Under the pieces are notes generated by a model. The model was given only the letters and a program-made list of their open reading frames with translations, was not told where the DNA came from and ran no database searches. A stretch of 64,000 bases of DNA from Hirundichthys speculiger (lineage: Eukaryota > Chordata > Actinopteri > Beloniformes > Exocoetidae). Position numbers and translations under genes: made by a program. Below, in pieces: positions 43,690-52,219 of the stretch (position 1 is the first letter of the stretch; each line of letters starts with the position of its first letter). The stretch covers positions 620,001-684,000 of the forward strand of contig JAGFBZ010002129.1 in assembly GCA_018398805.1 (NCBI GenBank), written 5' to 3'.

Positions 43690-44015
43690 AAGGGAAATGA
43701 TCAGGCTTTCCAACGGTATAAGATTTTTCTTGGCAAGTTCTTGGCAATAATTAACGGAGATAATGAGAAAACAAATTTTCGGCCCCATTGACCGCAATGT
43801 TATCAAAAATTTGAAAGTGATCCAGAATCCAGGATTTCTTCTGGATCACATCCAAAATCAAATCAGTTCTTCCTTTTCACATTTCTGACAACTCCTGAAA
43901 ATTTCATCAAAATACATCCATAACTTTTTGAGTTATCTTGAACACAGACAAACAAACAGATAAACGCCAGAGAAAACATTACCTCCTTGGAGGAGGGTAA
44001 TAAAGAAATAACCTA
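43690..44015 (+). repeat. Dispersed repeat ending in ATAACTTTTTGAGTTATC ... GGAGGAGG
   Basis: The run TGATCCAGAATCCAGGATTT, TCTGGATCACATCCAAAATC, CTGAAAATTTCATCAAAATA, CATAACTTTTTGAGTTATCT, ACAGACAAACAAACAGA and CATTACCTCCTTGGAGGAGG is a repeat signature I recall from many animal genomes. Its class is not clear to me. No coding potential. Confidence 0.5.
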
Positions 44016-44410
44016 CCAAAGGTCAATTTCCTTTCTTTTTGTGGTTAGTTTTCTGTCCATTTCTGCTGCAAAATTGGACATTATAAAATGGGGAGTCATT
44101 GTAGATCTGCTCTTTTTTGATGCCAGTACCTAGAGTCAGTTAGGAAATGCAACTTTTTATAGTCTTGTAAAGTCTTCAACCTGGAAGTTGGTCTGTCGCT
44201 GCAAATGAGGGCAGAATGGACAAGCCTGGATGCTGCCTGGAACACACCCACCTTATCTCAGTTGCTACAAGTTAGCTATTTTAGCATCACTTAGATGATG
44301 CTAATTTATGATAAAAACTAGCATTACGTTGTATTCATTCTGACTGATTCAGACCCATGCAGGCCAACCCAGAGGTTGTGGCAGCAGAGCAAGCTATGTA
44401 CCATTTACCA
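44016..44410. other. Unassigned stretch
   Basis: No gene recognised; sits between two repeats. Confidence 0.5.
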
Positions 44411-45325
44411 TTAGAGTGATTCTGTTCATTACTTTTATGGACAGAATTTCTAGGCGCAGTCGAGGTGTTGAGGGGATCCGGTTCGGTGGCCTCAGGATTG
44501 GGTCTCTGCTATTTGCAGATGATGTGGTTCTGTTGGCTTCATCGAGCCGTGATCTACAACTCTCGCTGGAGCGATTCGCAGCCGGTTGTGAGGCGGCTGG
44601 GATGAGAATCAGCACCTCCAAATCCGAGACCATGGTCCTCAGCCGGAAAAGGGTGGAGTGCCCTCTCCGGGTTGGGGATGAGGTCCTTCCCCAAGTGGAG
44701 GAGTTTAAGTATCTCGGGATCTTGTTCACGAGTGAGGGAAGGATGGAGCGGGAGATCGACAGACGGATCGGTGCGGCATCTGCAGTGATGCGGGTGCTGC
44801 GCCGGTCTGTTGTGGTGAAGAGAGAGCTGAGCCGGAAGGCGAAGCTCTCGATTTACTGGTCGATCTACGTTGCCACCCTCACCTATGGTCATGAGCTTTG
44901 GGTAGTGACCGAAAGAACAAGATCGCGGATACAAGCGGCTGAAATGAGCTTCCTTTGCAGAGTGGCCGGGCTCTCCCTTAGAGATAGGGTGAGAAGCTCG
45001 GTCATCTGGGAGGGGCTCAGAGTAGAACCGCTGCTCCTCCGCATCGAGAGGAGCCAGATGAGGTGGCTCGGGCATCTGGTTAGGATGCCTCCTGGACGCC
45101 TCCCTGGTGAGGTGTTCCGGGCAGGACCCACTGGGAGGAGACCCCGGGGAAGACCCAGGACACTCTGGAGGGACTATGTCTCTCGGCTGGCCTGGGAATG
45201 CCTCGGGATCCCCCCAGAGGAGCTGGAAGAAGTGGCCGGGGAGAGGGGGGTCTGGGCTTTCTTACTCCGGCTGATGCCCCAGCGACCCGACCTCAGATAA
45301 GCGGAAGAAGACGGTACGGTACGGT
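44411..45325 (+). mobile_element. RTE (Rex3-like) LINE, 5'-truncated copy
   Basis: A 295-codon open frame (44416-45300) begins inside the reverse transcriptase (LFITFMDRISRRSRGVEG) and keeps the catalytic SLLFADDVVLLAS block, the EEFKYLGILFTSEG thumb block, the SQMRWLGHLVRMPPGRLPGE block and a C-terminal GRRPRGRPRTLWRDYVSRLA region, ending at RPDLR and a stop. The first codon is GTG and there is no start codon, which fits 5' truncation at insertion rather than a gene. After the stop comes the family's GATAAGCGGAAGAAG tail, here ending in ACGGT repeats instead of the usual GATG. Motif content and the RNase H-less C-terminus fit the RTE clade. The frame is open to its natural stop, so the copy is fairly young, but it lacks the endonuclease and most of the polymerase. 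Confidence 0.85.
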
Positions 45326-45414
45326 GATCGTGCTCTTATCGCTCCCAATTCACACCTCAGGTATCAAATTCACCAAAAATGTTACGTGATAAGCAGCTAA
45401 TGTCATGACAGCTA

Positions 45415-45680
45415 ACTGTTAATACCCTAGACAGCTGTCACTCAAAAAGCCATGCCTCTAATTATGTTTAAATTTGTGAATGTATGTAATTTTTCATAAT
45501 GAGGTACATACAAATTCAACCTTAAATACATTTGTAATGGATGTAAAATCTTGCTACAGAAACCAAAACTTTTTTGCAGCAGGCCGTAAATAACTGGCTC
45601 ACTTTTGGAGTCAGCCCCTAGTGGTCATTTAAGGAACTGCATGCAGGGGACATAGCCCCTTGGAGAATATATTATTTATT
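45415..45680 (+). repeat. Dispersed fish repeat, copy 3
   Basis: GTCACTCAAAAAGCCATGCC near 45427, CTAATTATG near 45453 and the core TTTTGGAGTCAGCCCCTAGT near 45612 define the plus orientation of the family also seen at 5600, 19795, 29500 and 56755. Following sequence to about 45720 (CACCATAATCATTCTTGTCT) may also belong. Confidence 0.55.
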
Positions 45681-46650
45681 CTCCTTCTTCATTTTCTTAT
45701 CACCATAATCATTCTTGTCTGAGACCAAATTAAAGTAGCTGGATGAACCTACTCATTATATCTGTTGCATCAGTGTGTGTGTTTGCAGAATGAAAGGGGA
45801 GTAAAAGTGTGAAGGGATGAAAGACTCACAACGTGATCCAATCAGCAGTAAAACACTCCCAACTTTGAACATGCTATAAAAAGCCCCTCACAAAGAAAAC
45901 AAAGTCTTTATGGCACACAAGACCACTCAATTATAACACAAACACGCTCACTGGGGAGTGTGTTTGGCTTCCTCGCATACTGTATGTCTCTTCACCATCA
46001 TCACTCAGCAGAATGTAATATTGCTCAATACACAGAGAGGTTTTATTTAGAGCTCAGAGGCCAAGGACGCTCACACAGGTTTTAGGGAAATGAAAGATTC
46101 ATTGGATGTACAGAATGAGCCATTCTGTAAGCGCATGAGTCACCAAACAGACCACTATGAACTTATCACGAACTGGCAATTTTCATATTGAGTCTGTCTC
46201 AAGGGAAATTTATGCAATCTTATTTTATGACAAACGTCTGGCCAAACTTGGATATGAATGCTTTACCTGCTCTCTGTGATCAATACTTAATTACACTGGC
46301 TCGTCCTGGTTTGCCAGATTAATGTTAGAGGAAAGGCCAAGTGTACAAGAGGCGAGAGCAAGCCAGCGAGCTTATAAAGACAGAAACTGTGTGAGTGATC
46401 AGTAACCAGACATCATTACTCCCCAGTCGATGCTAACAAAGTGCCTTGAATCATCCTTAATGACATTAAAGGCAGAGAATCGGGAGAGACTGCAGATGCT
46501 TGGTTTGTTAACTGGGCCGCAACCAATGTCACTGTGTTAGCCAGACTGCTGTAGTGAGGCAATGTGCTTTGGAGAGATAGATAACAATTTAGAGTAAAAA
46601 ATGAGCTTCTGGCTGCAACTTGAAAGTTAGTTTTTGAAATTCCAAACATA
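45681..46650. other. Unassigned, repeat-poor stretch
   Basis: No gene recognised. The segment 46130-46400 is non-repetitive and could be conserved non-coding sequence. Confidence 0.4.
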
Positions 46651-46654
46651 AAAA

Positions 46655-47070
46655 ACAATGTTCGGGATGAGGTGCTGCCTCAAGTGGAGCAATTCAAATA
46701 CCTTGGGATCTTGTTCACGAGTGAGGGAAGAATGTTCTTTGTTTACTGGTGGATTTGCATCCCGATCTACACCAACGGTCTTGAACTGTGGTTTGTGACC
46801 CAAGGAATGACATGACAAATGGCTGAAATTAGTTTCTTCCTCAATGTGGCTGGACTCTCCCTTAGAGATAGGGTGAGAAGTTCTGTCGTCCAGTAGAGGC
46901 TCGGAGTAGAGTCGCCGCTCATCCGCCTCGAGAGGAGCTGGTTGAGGTGGTGTGGGAATCTGGTTCGGATTCTTCCTGGATGCCTTTCTAGGGAGGTGTT
47001 TAGGACATGTCTAACTGGGAATTGGGCACTGGACTGGACCCAGGACACGCCAGGTATATTATGGGCCTGA
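46655..47070 (+). pseudogene. RTE (Rex3-like) LINE, degenerate second copy
   Basis: Nucleotide words shared with the copy at 44411-45325 run in the same order: GATGAGGTGCTGCCTCAAGT, CTTGGGATCTTGTTCACGAG, TCTCCCTTAGAGATAGGGTG, CGCCTCGAGAGGAGCTGG and GACCCAGGACACGCCAG. A block of about 85 bp that follows GTGAGGGAAG in the other copy is missing, and stops and frameshifts occur throughout. It is clearly older than the first copy and lies 1.3 kb downstream in the same orientation. Confidence 0.8.
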
Positions 47071-47700
47071 TCTTCCGCCAAATCTCCTAAAGCCGCTATC
47101 AAGGGATAGCGGGTAACGGGAGGGGCGTTCCCCCGCAAAGAATGTAATCTTCCACCTCCCTAAACCCGTGATCTTACCTGCGCTAACCGCTATATTACGC
47201 ATGGAGTGGTTAGGATGTTCCACCTGTCTAACCAATCAGTGCATCAGTAGCCATTGCCTTTAAGAGCAGGTTGTGCTACCCGCAAACCGCTATGGAGCAT
47301 CTTTTCATCCAGATCGGAGCAGCTCTCATGGGCAGCTCATCAGGGAGTCTGCTGTAGAGCTTCCTCCTCTTGTTTCCCTCTCCTCCTCCTTTGCACTATA
47401 TACATAAAAATATTTTTACACAGACAATCCGTATCGGCTACCTGAAAGTCCCAGATAGTTGGTGCGCTCCCGGTAAACACGGCCAGGCAGAGCCGGGGAA
47501 CATATTCTCAGCAGGGGGTGCTGGGGGGTGTTGGGAGTCTGGGACAGCTGTGCGTCTTGGCGCAGCTAATGTGCTTTTTAAAACACTGCACGAATCATCG
47601 GATGTGCTAACGATCACAAACAATTAATGTTCTTGTCCCTCCTCGACCACCAACAGTTTCAGACATATCAGAAATAACAGAAGTGACTGTGATGTAGGCC

Positions 47701-47880
47701 ATGACGGATTTTGAGGGGAAACGTCCCAAAGATCTCCTTGGTTTCCTCCACAGCAGACATCTGAATGAGATCATGCCACCGCTGTACAGACTGGCGTGTC
47801 TGGTTGTGACTATTCCGACATCCACCACAACTGCTGACCAGACATCCTCTGACCTAAAGGGAATAAAAAACATATGGAAA
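47701..47880 (+). pseudogene. hAT transposase C-terminal dimerisation fragment
   Basis: The frame reads DLLGFLHSRHLNEIMPPLYR, then LACLVVTIPTSTTTADQTSS and DLKGIKNIW. This fits the hATC pattern of a Leu-rich helix, a hydrophobic L.L.IP.ST segment, an AER.FS-like motif (here ADQTSS) and LK.IK. Loss of the Arg and Phe in the AERxFS motif suggests an inactive copy. Upstream domains (BED finger, RNase H fold) are not recognisable in the flanking sequence. Confidence 0.65.
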
Positions 47881-47995
47881 TAATACGGTGATGCGTAATC
47901 GAGAGGTAGAGCCGTTTGGTGCACGTCCACATGTGACCAGGTGGACACACATTTATGTCATTTGGACGCACTCTTTTACGCGCCGACATGCGGGT

Positions 47996-48115
47996 TGCGC
48001 TTTCTGCAAACTCGGTATCTTGCGATCGCACGTAGCTGGTAGCAGGTGATCTGACTAGCTGCTACCCGCTATCCTAAACCCGCGATCGCAAGATACCGAG
48101 TTTGCAGAAAGCGCA
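47996..48115. repeat. Perfect 34-bp inverted repeat with ~52-nt loop
   Basis: The left arm 47996-48029 starts TGCGCTTTCTGCAAACTCGG and ends GCGATCGC. The right arm 48082-48115 is its exact reverse complement. The loop contains a further GCTAGC/TAGCTGC-type self-complementary stretch and a CTACCCGCTATCC word related to GGATAGCGGGTA near 47104. It lies in the 3' part of the putative hAT element and is probably a subterminal structure of it or of a nested MITE. Confidence 0.9.
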
Positions 48116-48190
48116 AAAGACAAGACCATTGCCATGCCTACAATGTGAGTAAGGGAGTTGGCATAATGGGTAGCGGCGTTAGGGAAACCG

Positions 48191-49605
48191 AAGATTGCAT
48201 TAGCAATATTCTGCTTCGTAGTGGCTAGTGGGAGGTGTATATCTGTATTCCAGTTACGTGAAGAAGTGCTCAAATTTAAGATATTTTCTATGCTTGTGAT
48301 TTAATGTTCTTAAATCCAGCTATAATGTGCTTGATATGAATATGACTATTGCCAAAAATGGGAACATATTACCACATAAATATTAAGATAATAAGTGTGG
48401 ATCCAGCACCGATAGGTTTGGAGGTAAAGTCACTTTTATAACACTCTCTAAGATTTGCTCTTTTTGGGTCTTGAGCTCAGCGAGTTTCTTGTCTTTTCTT
48501 CCATCATTTCTTTTTCGAGTCCACTGAAGCTCTACGAGATAATTTCATCATCGTTCACGAGTGACTCGTTGCTAAAAAGCGATACGGAGTCGTCACTAGA
48601 GATGGCCAGGACTGAAGCTACTACAAAACTCCCTAAAAGCGATCAAAAATTCCATCAAATGAAACTTGAACTGATCACTTAACATAAAGAATTGAACTCT
48701 TTTGTGCTGCTTTAAGCTGCAACAAAGAAAATCGCTCCCATCAACCTGTTCATCTTTTCCTCTCTGTTCTCAAGGACAAAGGCGGGTCTCCATAAGACCC
48801 ATTTAGCACAATGCAGCAAATGAAGGCACACCAGAATGCTAAGATAGGGAGACAATGAGATAATCATGCTCTGAAGTGGATAAACATCCAGTAAATATCG
48901 CTGGCTGTCACAAGTGCTTCTCCATTGAGCGTATTTAATCAGCACTCATCAACATTCACGGCACAAAGCGGGCGTCCTGGCGAATTTAAACAAGGGTAAA
49001 AGAAATGTCTGACGGTTCAGAACCTTCTGCCATATATCATGAAAAGCACGGCAAGAAATGAAATCAGTGTTTCAGATGAAAGATAGATCCATCCATCTAT
49101 AAAATCATATCAGTAACTCTAATACCTTCCTCACAAGGAGGTGAATTCTTCATGTCTACAGCATAGATTGTTCTGAATGTCATTATTAAACATGAGCTGC
49201 AAGCTTAGACCCTGTTGTAGATGTCCATTAGAAACAATACAGATCTTTTGAGTCTTGGCACCTGAATTCATTTACGCCAGGAACATGACGGATTTGTTGT
49301 TTGGTGGTAAACATCGACACCACTTCACTTTAATCACAGGTGAAAGACTCTTGTTTGTTCCCTTTTTCCTCTCGAAACTCACCTAATGACATTATTCTGT
49401 GTGAAAGTGCAGATGCAAAGAGCTGAACCATCTTAAGGAGCAATAATGGGTTTTCTTATTTTTCTGAGTGATGTTATAAATCTCTCACATAGTTGTGGAG
49501 GAATTTTGACTGTTGCATTTTAATTGGCTCATTAGCAGACAAAGTTGTGGGATTTCTGACACCGTCAGAGAGCAACTTTTCGCACTCTTTGGTCAAAAGA
49601 CTGCA
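48191..49605. other. Unassigned stretch; acidic open remnant on minus strand near 48420-48610
   Basis: On the minus strand around 48610-48440 the translation runs SSDDSVSLFSNESLVNDDEI, then a stop, then EKEMMEEKTRNSLSSRPKKS. It looks like the tail of a coding sequence but I do not recognise it. No other feature is visible. Short palindromes such as TCTGACACCGTCAGA occur near 49555. Confidence 0.3.
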
Positions 49606-49609
49606 ATTT

Positions 49610-49800
49610 GCAGTCTGCTTGCAGTCCTTCCAAACAAGCCATACTTCTACAGCTGTTTTCTAACTGTGCTCTCATGAACTTTAACATTTAGCATAAAAAC
49701 TAAGGCTGCTCTTTAGGTTTTGATCTGACTTTGGGGTGAACTTTCTGGGACATCCCCTCCCGGGAATATAGGCAACTGTCTTCAATGTCTTAAGACCCGT
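49610..49800 (-). pseudogene. Tc1-type transposase fragment, helix-turn-helix region
   Basis: Read on the minus strand the segment gives VHESTVRKQL and KYGLFGRTAS with preceding ALVFMLNVKV, matching the second helix-turn-helix and the GLFGRVARRK linker of a Tc1 transposase. It is the same family as 12600-12810 but covers the upstream part. Stops interrupt it. A perfect 9-bp palindrome (AGACTGCAATTTGCAGTCT) sits just before its low-coordinate end. Confidence 0.75.
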
Positions 49801-49824
49801 TTAGGACCAGATAGTTTTGTTCAA

Positions 49825-50440
49825 GTCAAGTAAGGTCAAGTTTATTTCTATAGCACATTTAAATCAACCTCAGTTGAGTACAGGGCTGTACAGCTAAAAC
49901 GAATAAGAAACCCAACAAGTTAATATATCTAATAAAACAAGAGCAAAGCAACAATATCTACTGAAATTGTCAAAACAAGAGTCCTATAATAAAACAATAA
50001 GTAAAAACATAAATAAAATATGAATAACATATATATGCAATAAAAGCCAAGGTATCGTGCTCAAGCTGGAGCAAACACCAGTGAGTAAAGGCAGGTTTTT
50101 ACCAGTGATTTAGGATGATCAGTGGTCTGGCCAGATCTGATATTAAAAGGCAGCCTGTTCCACGGTTTGGGAGCAACAGCAGAAAAAGCTCGATCAGCTC
50201 TGCTTTTTAATTTATATCTTGGAACTGTCAAGTGCAGCCGGTTGGGAGATCTCAGTGATCTGACCGGACTATGAAAGTTTAAGAGCGCTAACAAACAAGG
50301 CGGTGCCATGCTGTTGAGACTCTTAAAAACCAACAATAAAAATCTTAAACTGGATCCTAAACTGGACAGGAATCAAGTAAAGGGAAGCCAGCACAGGAGC
50401 AATGTGCTCAATCTCTTTTTTCTTTCAGTTGGTCAATGGT
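49825..50440 (-). pseudogene. L2-type LINE 3' end
   Basis: The minus strand from 50336 to 50061 encodes VFKSLNSMAPPCLLALL, then SLRSPNRLHLTVPRYKLKSR and RAFSAVAPKPWNRLPFNIRS, the C-terminal block found after the reverse transcriptase of L2-type LINEs. Upstream (50440-50340) is a frameshifted HIAPVLASL block. The 3' tail at 49825-49870 includes the TTTATTTCTATAGCAC motif read inverted. About 92 codons are open without a stop. Confidence 0.8.
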
Positions 50441-50465
50441 CTTACACTTATATAACACTTGCACT

Positions 50466-50469
<4 letters not shown>

Positions 50470-50503
<34 letters not shown>
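50470..50503. repeat. (TA)n microsatellite
   Basis: Alternating TA next to the tail of an inverted RTE fragment. Confidence 0.9.
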
Positions 50504-50505
<2 letters not shown>

Positions 50506-50640
50506 ATCCCATCCATTAATTTCCGCTTATCCGAAGCCGGGTCGCGGGGGCAGCAGCTTCAGCAGAGAGGCCCAGACCTCCCTCCCCTCGGCCGCTTCCA
50601 CCAGCTCCCTCGGGCGAACCCCGAGGCGTTCCCAAAAAAT
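50504..50640 (-). mobile_element. RTE (Rex3-like) LINE, 3' end fragment
   Basis: Inverted, this is the tail and last coding block of the RTE family: GGATGGGATGG-type tail, GGATAAGCGGAAATT, and CGGGGGTTCGCCCGAGG-like words (plus strand: CCCTCGGGCGAACCCCGAGG). It is 5'-truncated at about 50640, where a different AT-rich sequence begins. Confidence 0.8.
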
Positions 50641-51170
50641 GTATTCAAAAGTAGTGTGAAATCCACTTTTATTAAAAAGTTCTGCTTTCTGCTGCCATAT
50701 GAACTAAAGTGCCATAACATAACACTTTTGACATCGACACTTGTCAGTAACACATATTTAATGTAAATCTGATCTTAAAGAATGTCAAATAAAATAAAGC
50801 TTATTGCCACTGCCAGCGCATTAATGTCATCCTGTTTTTATAAAAAATAAAAAAAGTCTACAAACAAAATCCAACAAAATGATTCTGGCTCAGCACAATT
50901 AGAACAATAAAACAGGTAATTTCTGAGGTAACAGCAGAAACCTTTAATGGGAAGTTTAACTTGGCAGTTGTTACAAATAACCTTGTTTCTGTCAAATCCT
51001 CCATCTGGGAGAACTTTAAAATGAAAATCTCCATGTTAAAGTTCAGTAACTTAACCAATCCGTGTATCATTCATTAATTTTTAATCTAACACACACACAA
51101 AAAAGCCTGTTTTTTTTTATATTTCAATTTCAGACTCAGATCAAAAATACGAAATTAAAAAACGGCCACA
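50641..51170. other. Unassigned stretch
   Basis: No gene recognised. Confidence 0.5.
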
Positions 51171-51479
51171 GAACTGAATTTGTTTTATAATCGAGGACTG
51201 GACTTTCTGTTGTCATTACACATCGGTGCCACTAGATAGAGCAATATCTAGTAAAGTAGATGAAGTAACCAGCTAGAGAACAGCAGGACAGTGAACACAT
51301 GGAGCAGATCTGATGTAACATGGAGGAATGACGCGAAAGTTTTGTTGCAGTCTAGAATTTTCTTTTCAGACAGAATTGTTAATATTGCTACCTGAGTTGC
51401 TACCTGAACTGTAAAGTACACAGATTTTTACTGCTCTCTGCATTTGTTTTAGCTTTACCGCTTGTTTACCTGCCAATTG

Positions 51480-51636
51480 TTTCCAGGTTCCGCAGCAGCC
51501 AGTAACCAACTTTTCAAAACAAATGCATGTGAGCAACATGCGTTAACGCGCGATAAAATAAATGTCGGCGTTAATAAATTTATGAGTTAACAACGCGATA
51601 ATAACATGTTAACTTGCGTTAACTTGCCCAGCCCTA
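51480..51636 (-). mobile_element. hAT element, one terminus (TAGGGCTGGGCAA type)
   Basis: Inverted, the end reads TAGGGCTGGGCAAGTTAACG, followed by GTTAACATGTTATTATCGCG. TAGGGCTGGGC plus GTTAA/CGCG words are typical of a fish hAT family. The opposite end was not found; the element may extend left to about 51200. Confidence 0.5.
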
Positions 51637-51644
51637 ATGTGGTA

Positions 51645-51645
<1 letters not shown>

Positions 51646-51705
<60 letters not shown>
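51646..51705. repeat. (TA)n microsatellite
   Basis: About 60 bases of pure TA, lying between two hAT termini. Confidence 0.95.
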
Positions 51706-51707
<2 letters not shown>

Positions 51708-51823
51708 GGCTGTCAAAGTTAACACGTTAATAGCGCGATTAATGTGCGATTATGTGCGATTAACACGACGTGTTAGCTATGAAAATCTTTCGATTAATCA
51801 CGATTAAAAATTTGAATCGACCG

Positions 51824-51830
<7 letters not shown>
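51706..51830 (+). mobile_element. hAT element, one terminus (TAGGGCTGTCAAAGTTAAC)
   Basis: TAGGGCTGTCAAAGTTAACA followed by GCGCGATTAATGTGCGATTA and CGATTAATCACGATTA is the characteristic terminus of a fish hAT MITE. It runs into another TA tract at about 51828, so the remainder is missing or replaced. Confidence 0.55.
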
Positions 51831-51902
<72 letters not shown>

Positions 51903-51925
51903 CACACACAGACACACATACACAC
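51828..51925. repeat. (TA)n and (CA)n microsatellite
   Basis: About 62 bases of TA followed by TTTATATTTATA and a short CA-rich tract. Confidence 0.95.
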
Positions 51926-51954
51926 ACATACATATTAGGTCATAATATCACAAT

Positions 51955-52045
51955 ATCAAATTTACAAGGCAAGGAATCAAGCTACTGACCTTCCTAGTTA
52001 GAGGACAACCGACTCTACCACTGATCCATATCTGCCCTCAGCTCT
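51955..52045 (-). repeat. tRNA-headed SINE head (leftward)
   Basis: On the minus strand, ATGGATCAGTGGTAGAGTCG (box-A-like) is followed by TGTCCTCTAACTAGGAAGGT and GTAGCTTGATTCC (box-B-like). This matches the 5' part of a fish tRNA-derived SINE. The body is lost. It faces away from a second head at 52085. Confidence 0.6.
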
Positions 52046-52084
52046 ATGCAGATATATAAAAGTGGAGCATTGAAAGAGGGTGTA

Positions 52085-52215
52085 CTTTGGGGTGGCCATG
52101 ACTCAGTGGGTAGGGTCAGGTGTCCTCTAACTGGATGTTTGGCAGAACAATCCCCTGCCTTGTCACGTGCTGAAGTGTCTTCGTGCTGAAGACACTTACA
52201 CTAACGTGCTCATCA
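52085..52215 (+). repeat. tRNA-headed SINE (rightward)
   Basis: GGTGGCCATGACTCAGTGGG (box A), GTGTCCTCTAACTGGATGTT and AACAATCCCCTGCC (degraded box B) are followed by GTGCTGAAGTGTCTTC and GAAGACACTTACACTAACGT. These are the ordered motifs of the same SINE type. An open minus-strand frame of 167 codons (52619-52116) overlaps it and is not considered a gene. Confidence 0.65.
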
Positions 52216-52219
52216 GCGT

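Larger units (their letters stand above)
47083..48190 (+). mobile_element. hAT element remnant with dimerisation domain
   Basis: The plus strand at 47701-47880 encodes the C-terminal dimerisation region of a hAT transposase. The possible ends are TCTCCTAAAGCCGCTATC near 47087 and, inverted, TTTCCCTAACGCCGCTACC near 48163-48182, which resemble each other. No 8-bp duplication could be identified, so the borders are tentative. A perfect 34-bp inverted repeat lies in the 3' part. The rest of the transposase is absent. Confidence 0.45.
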
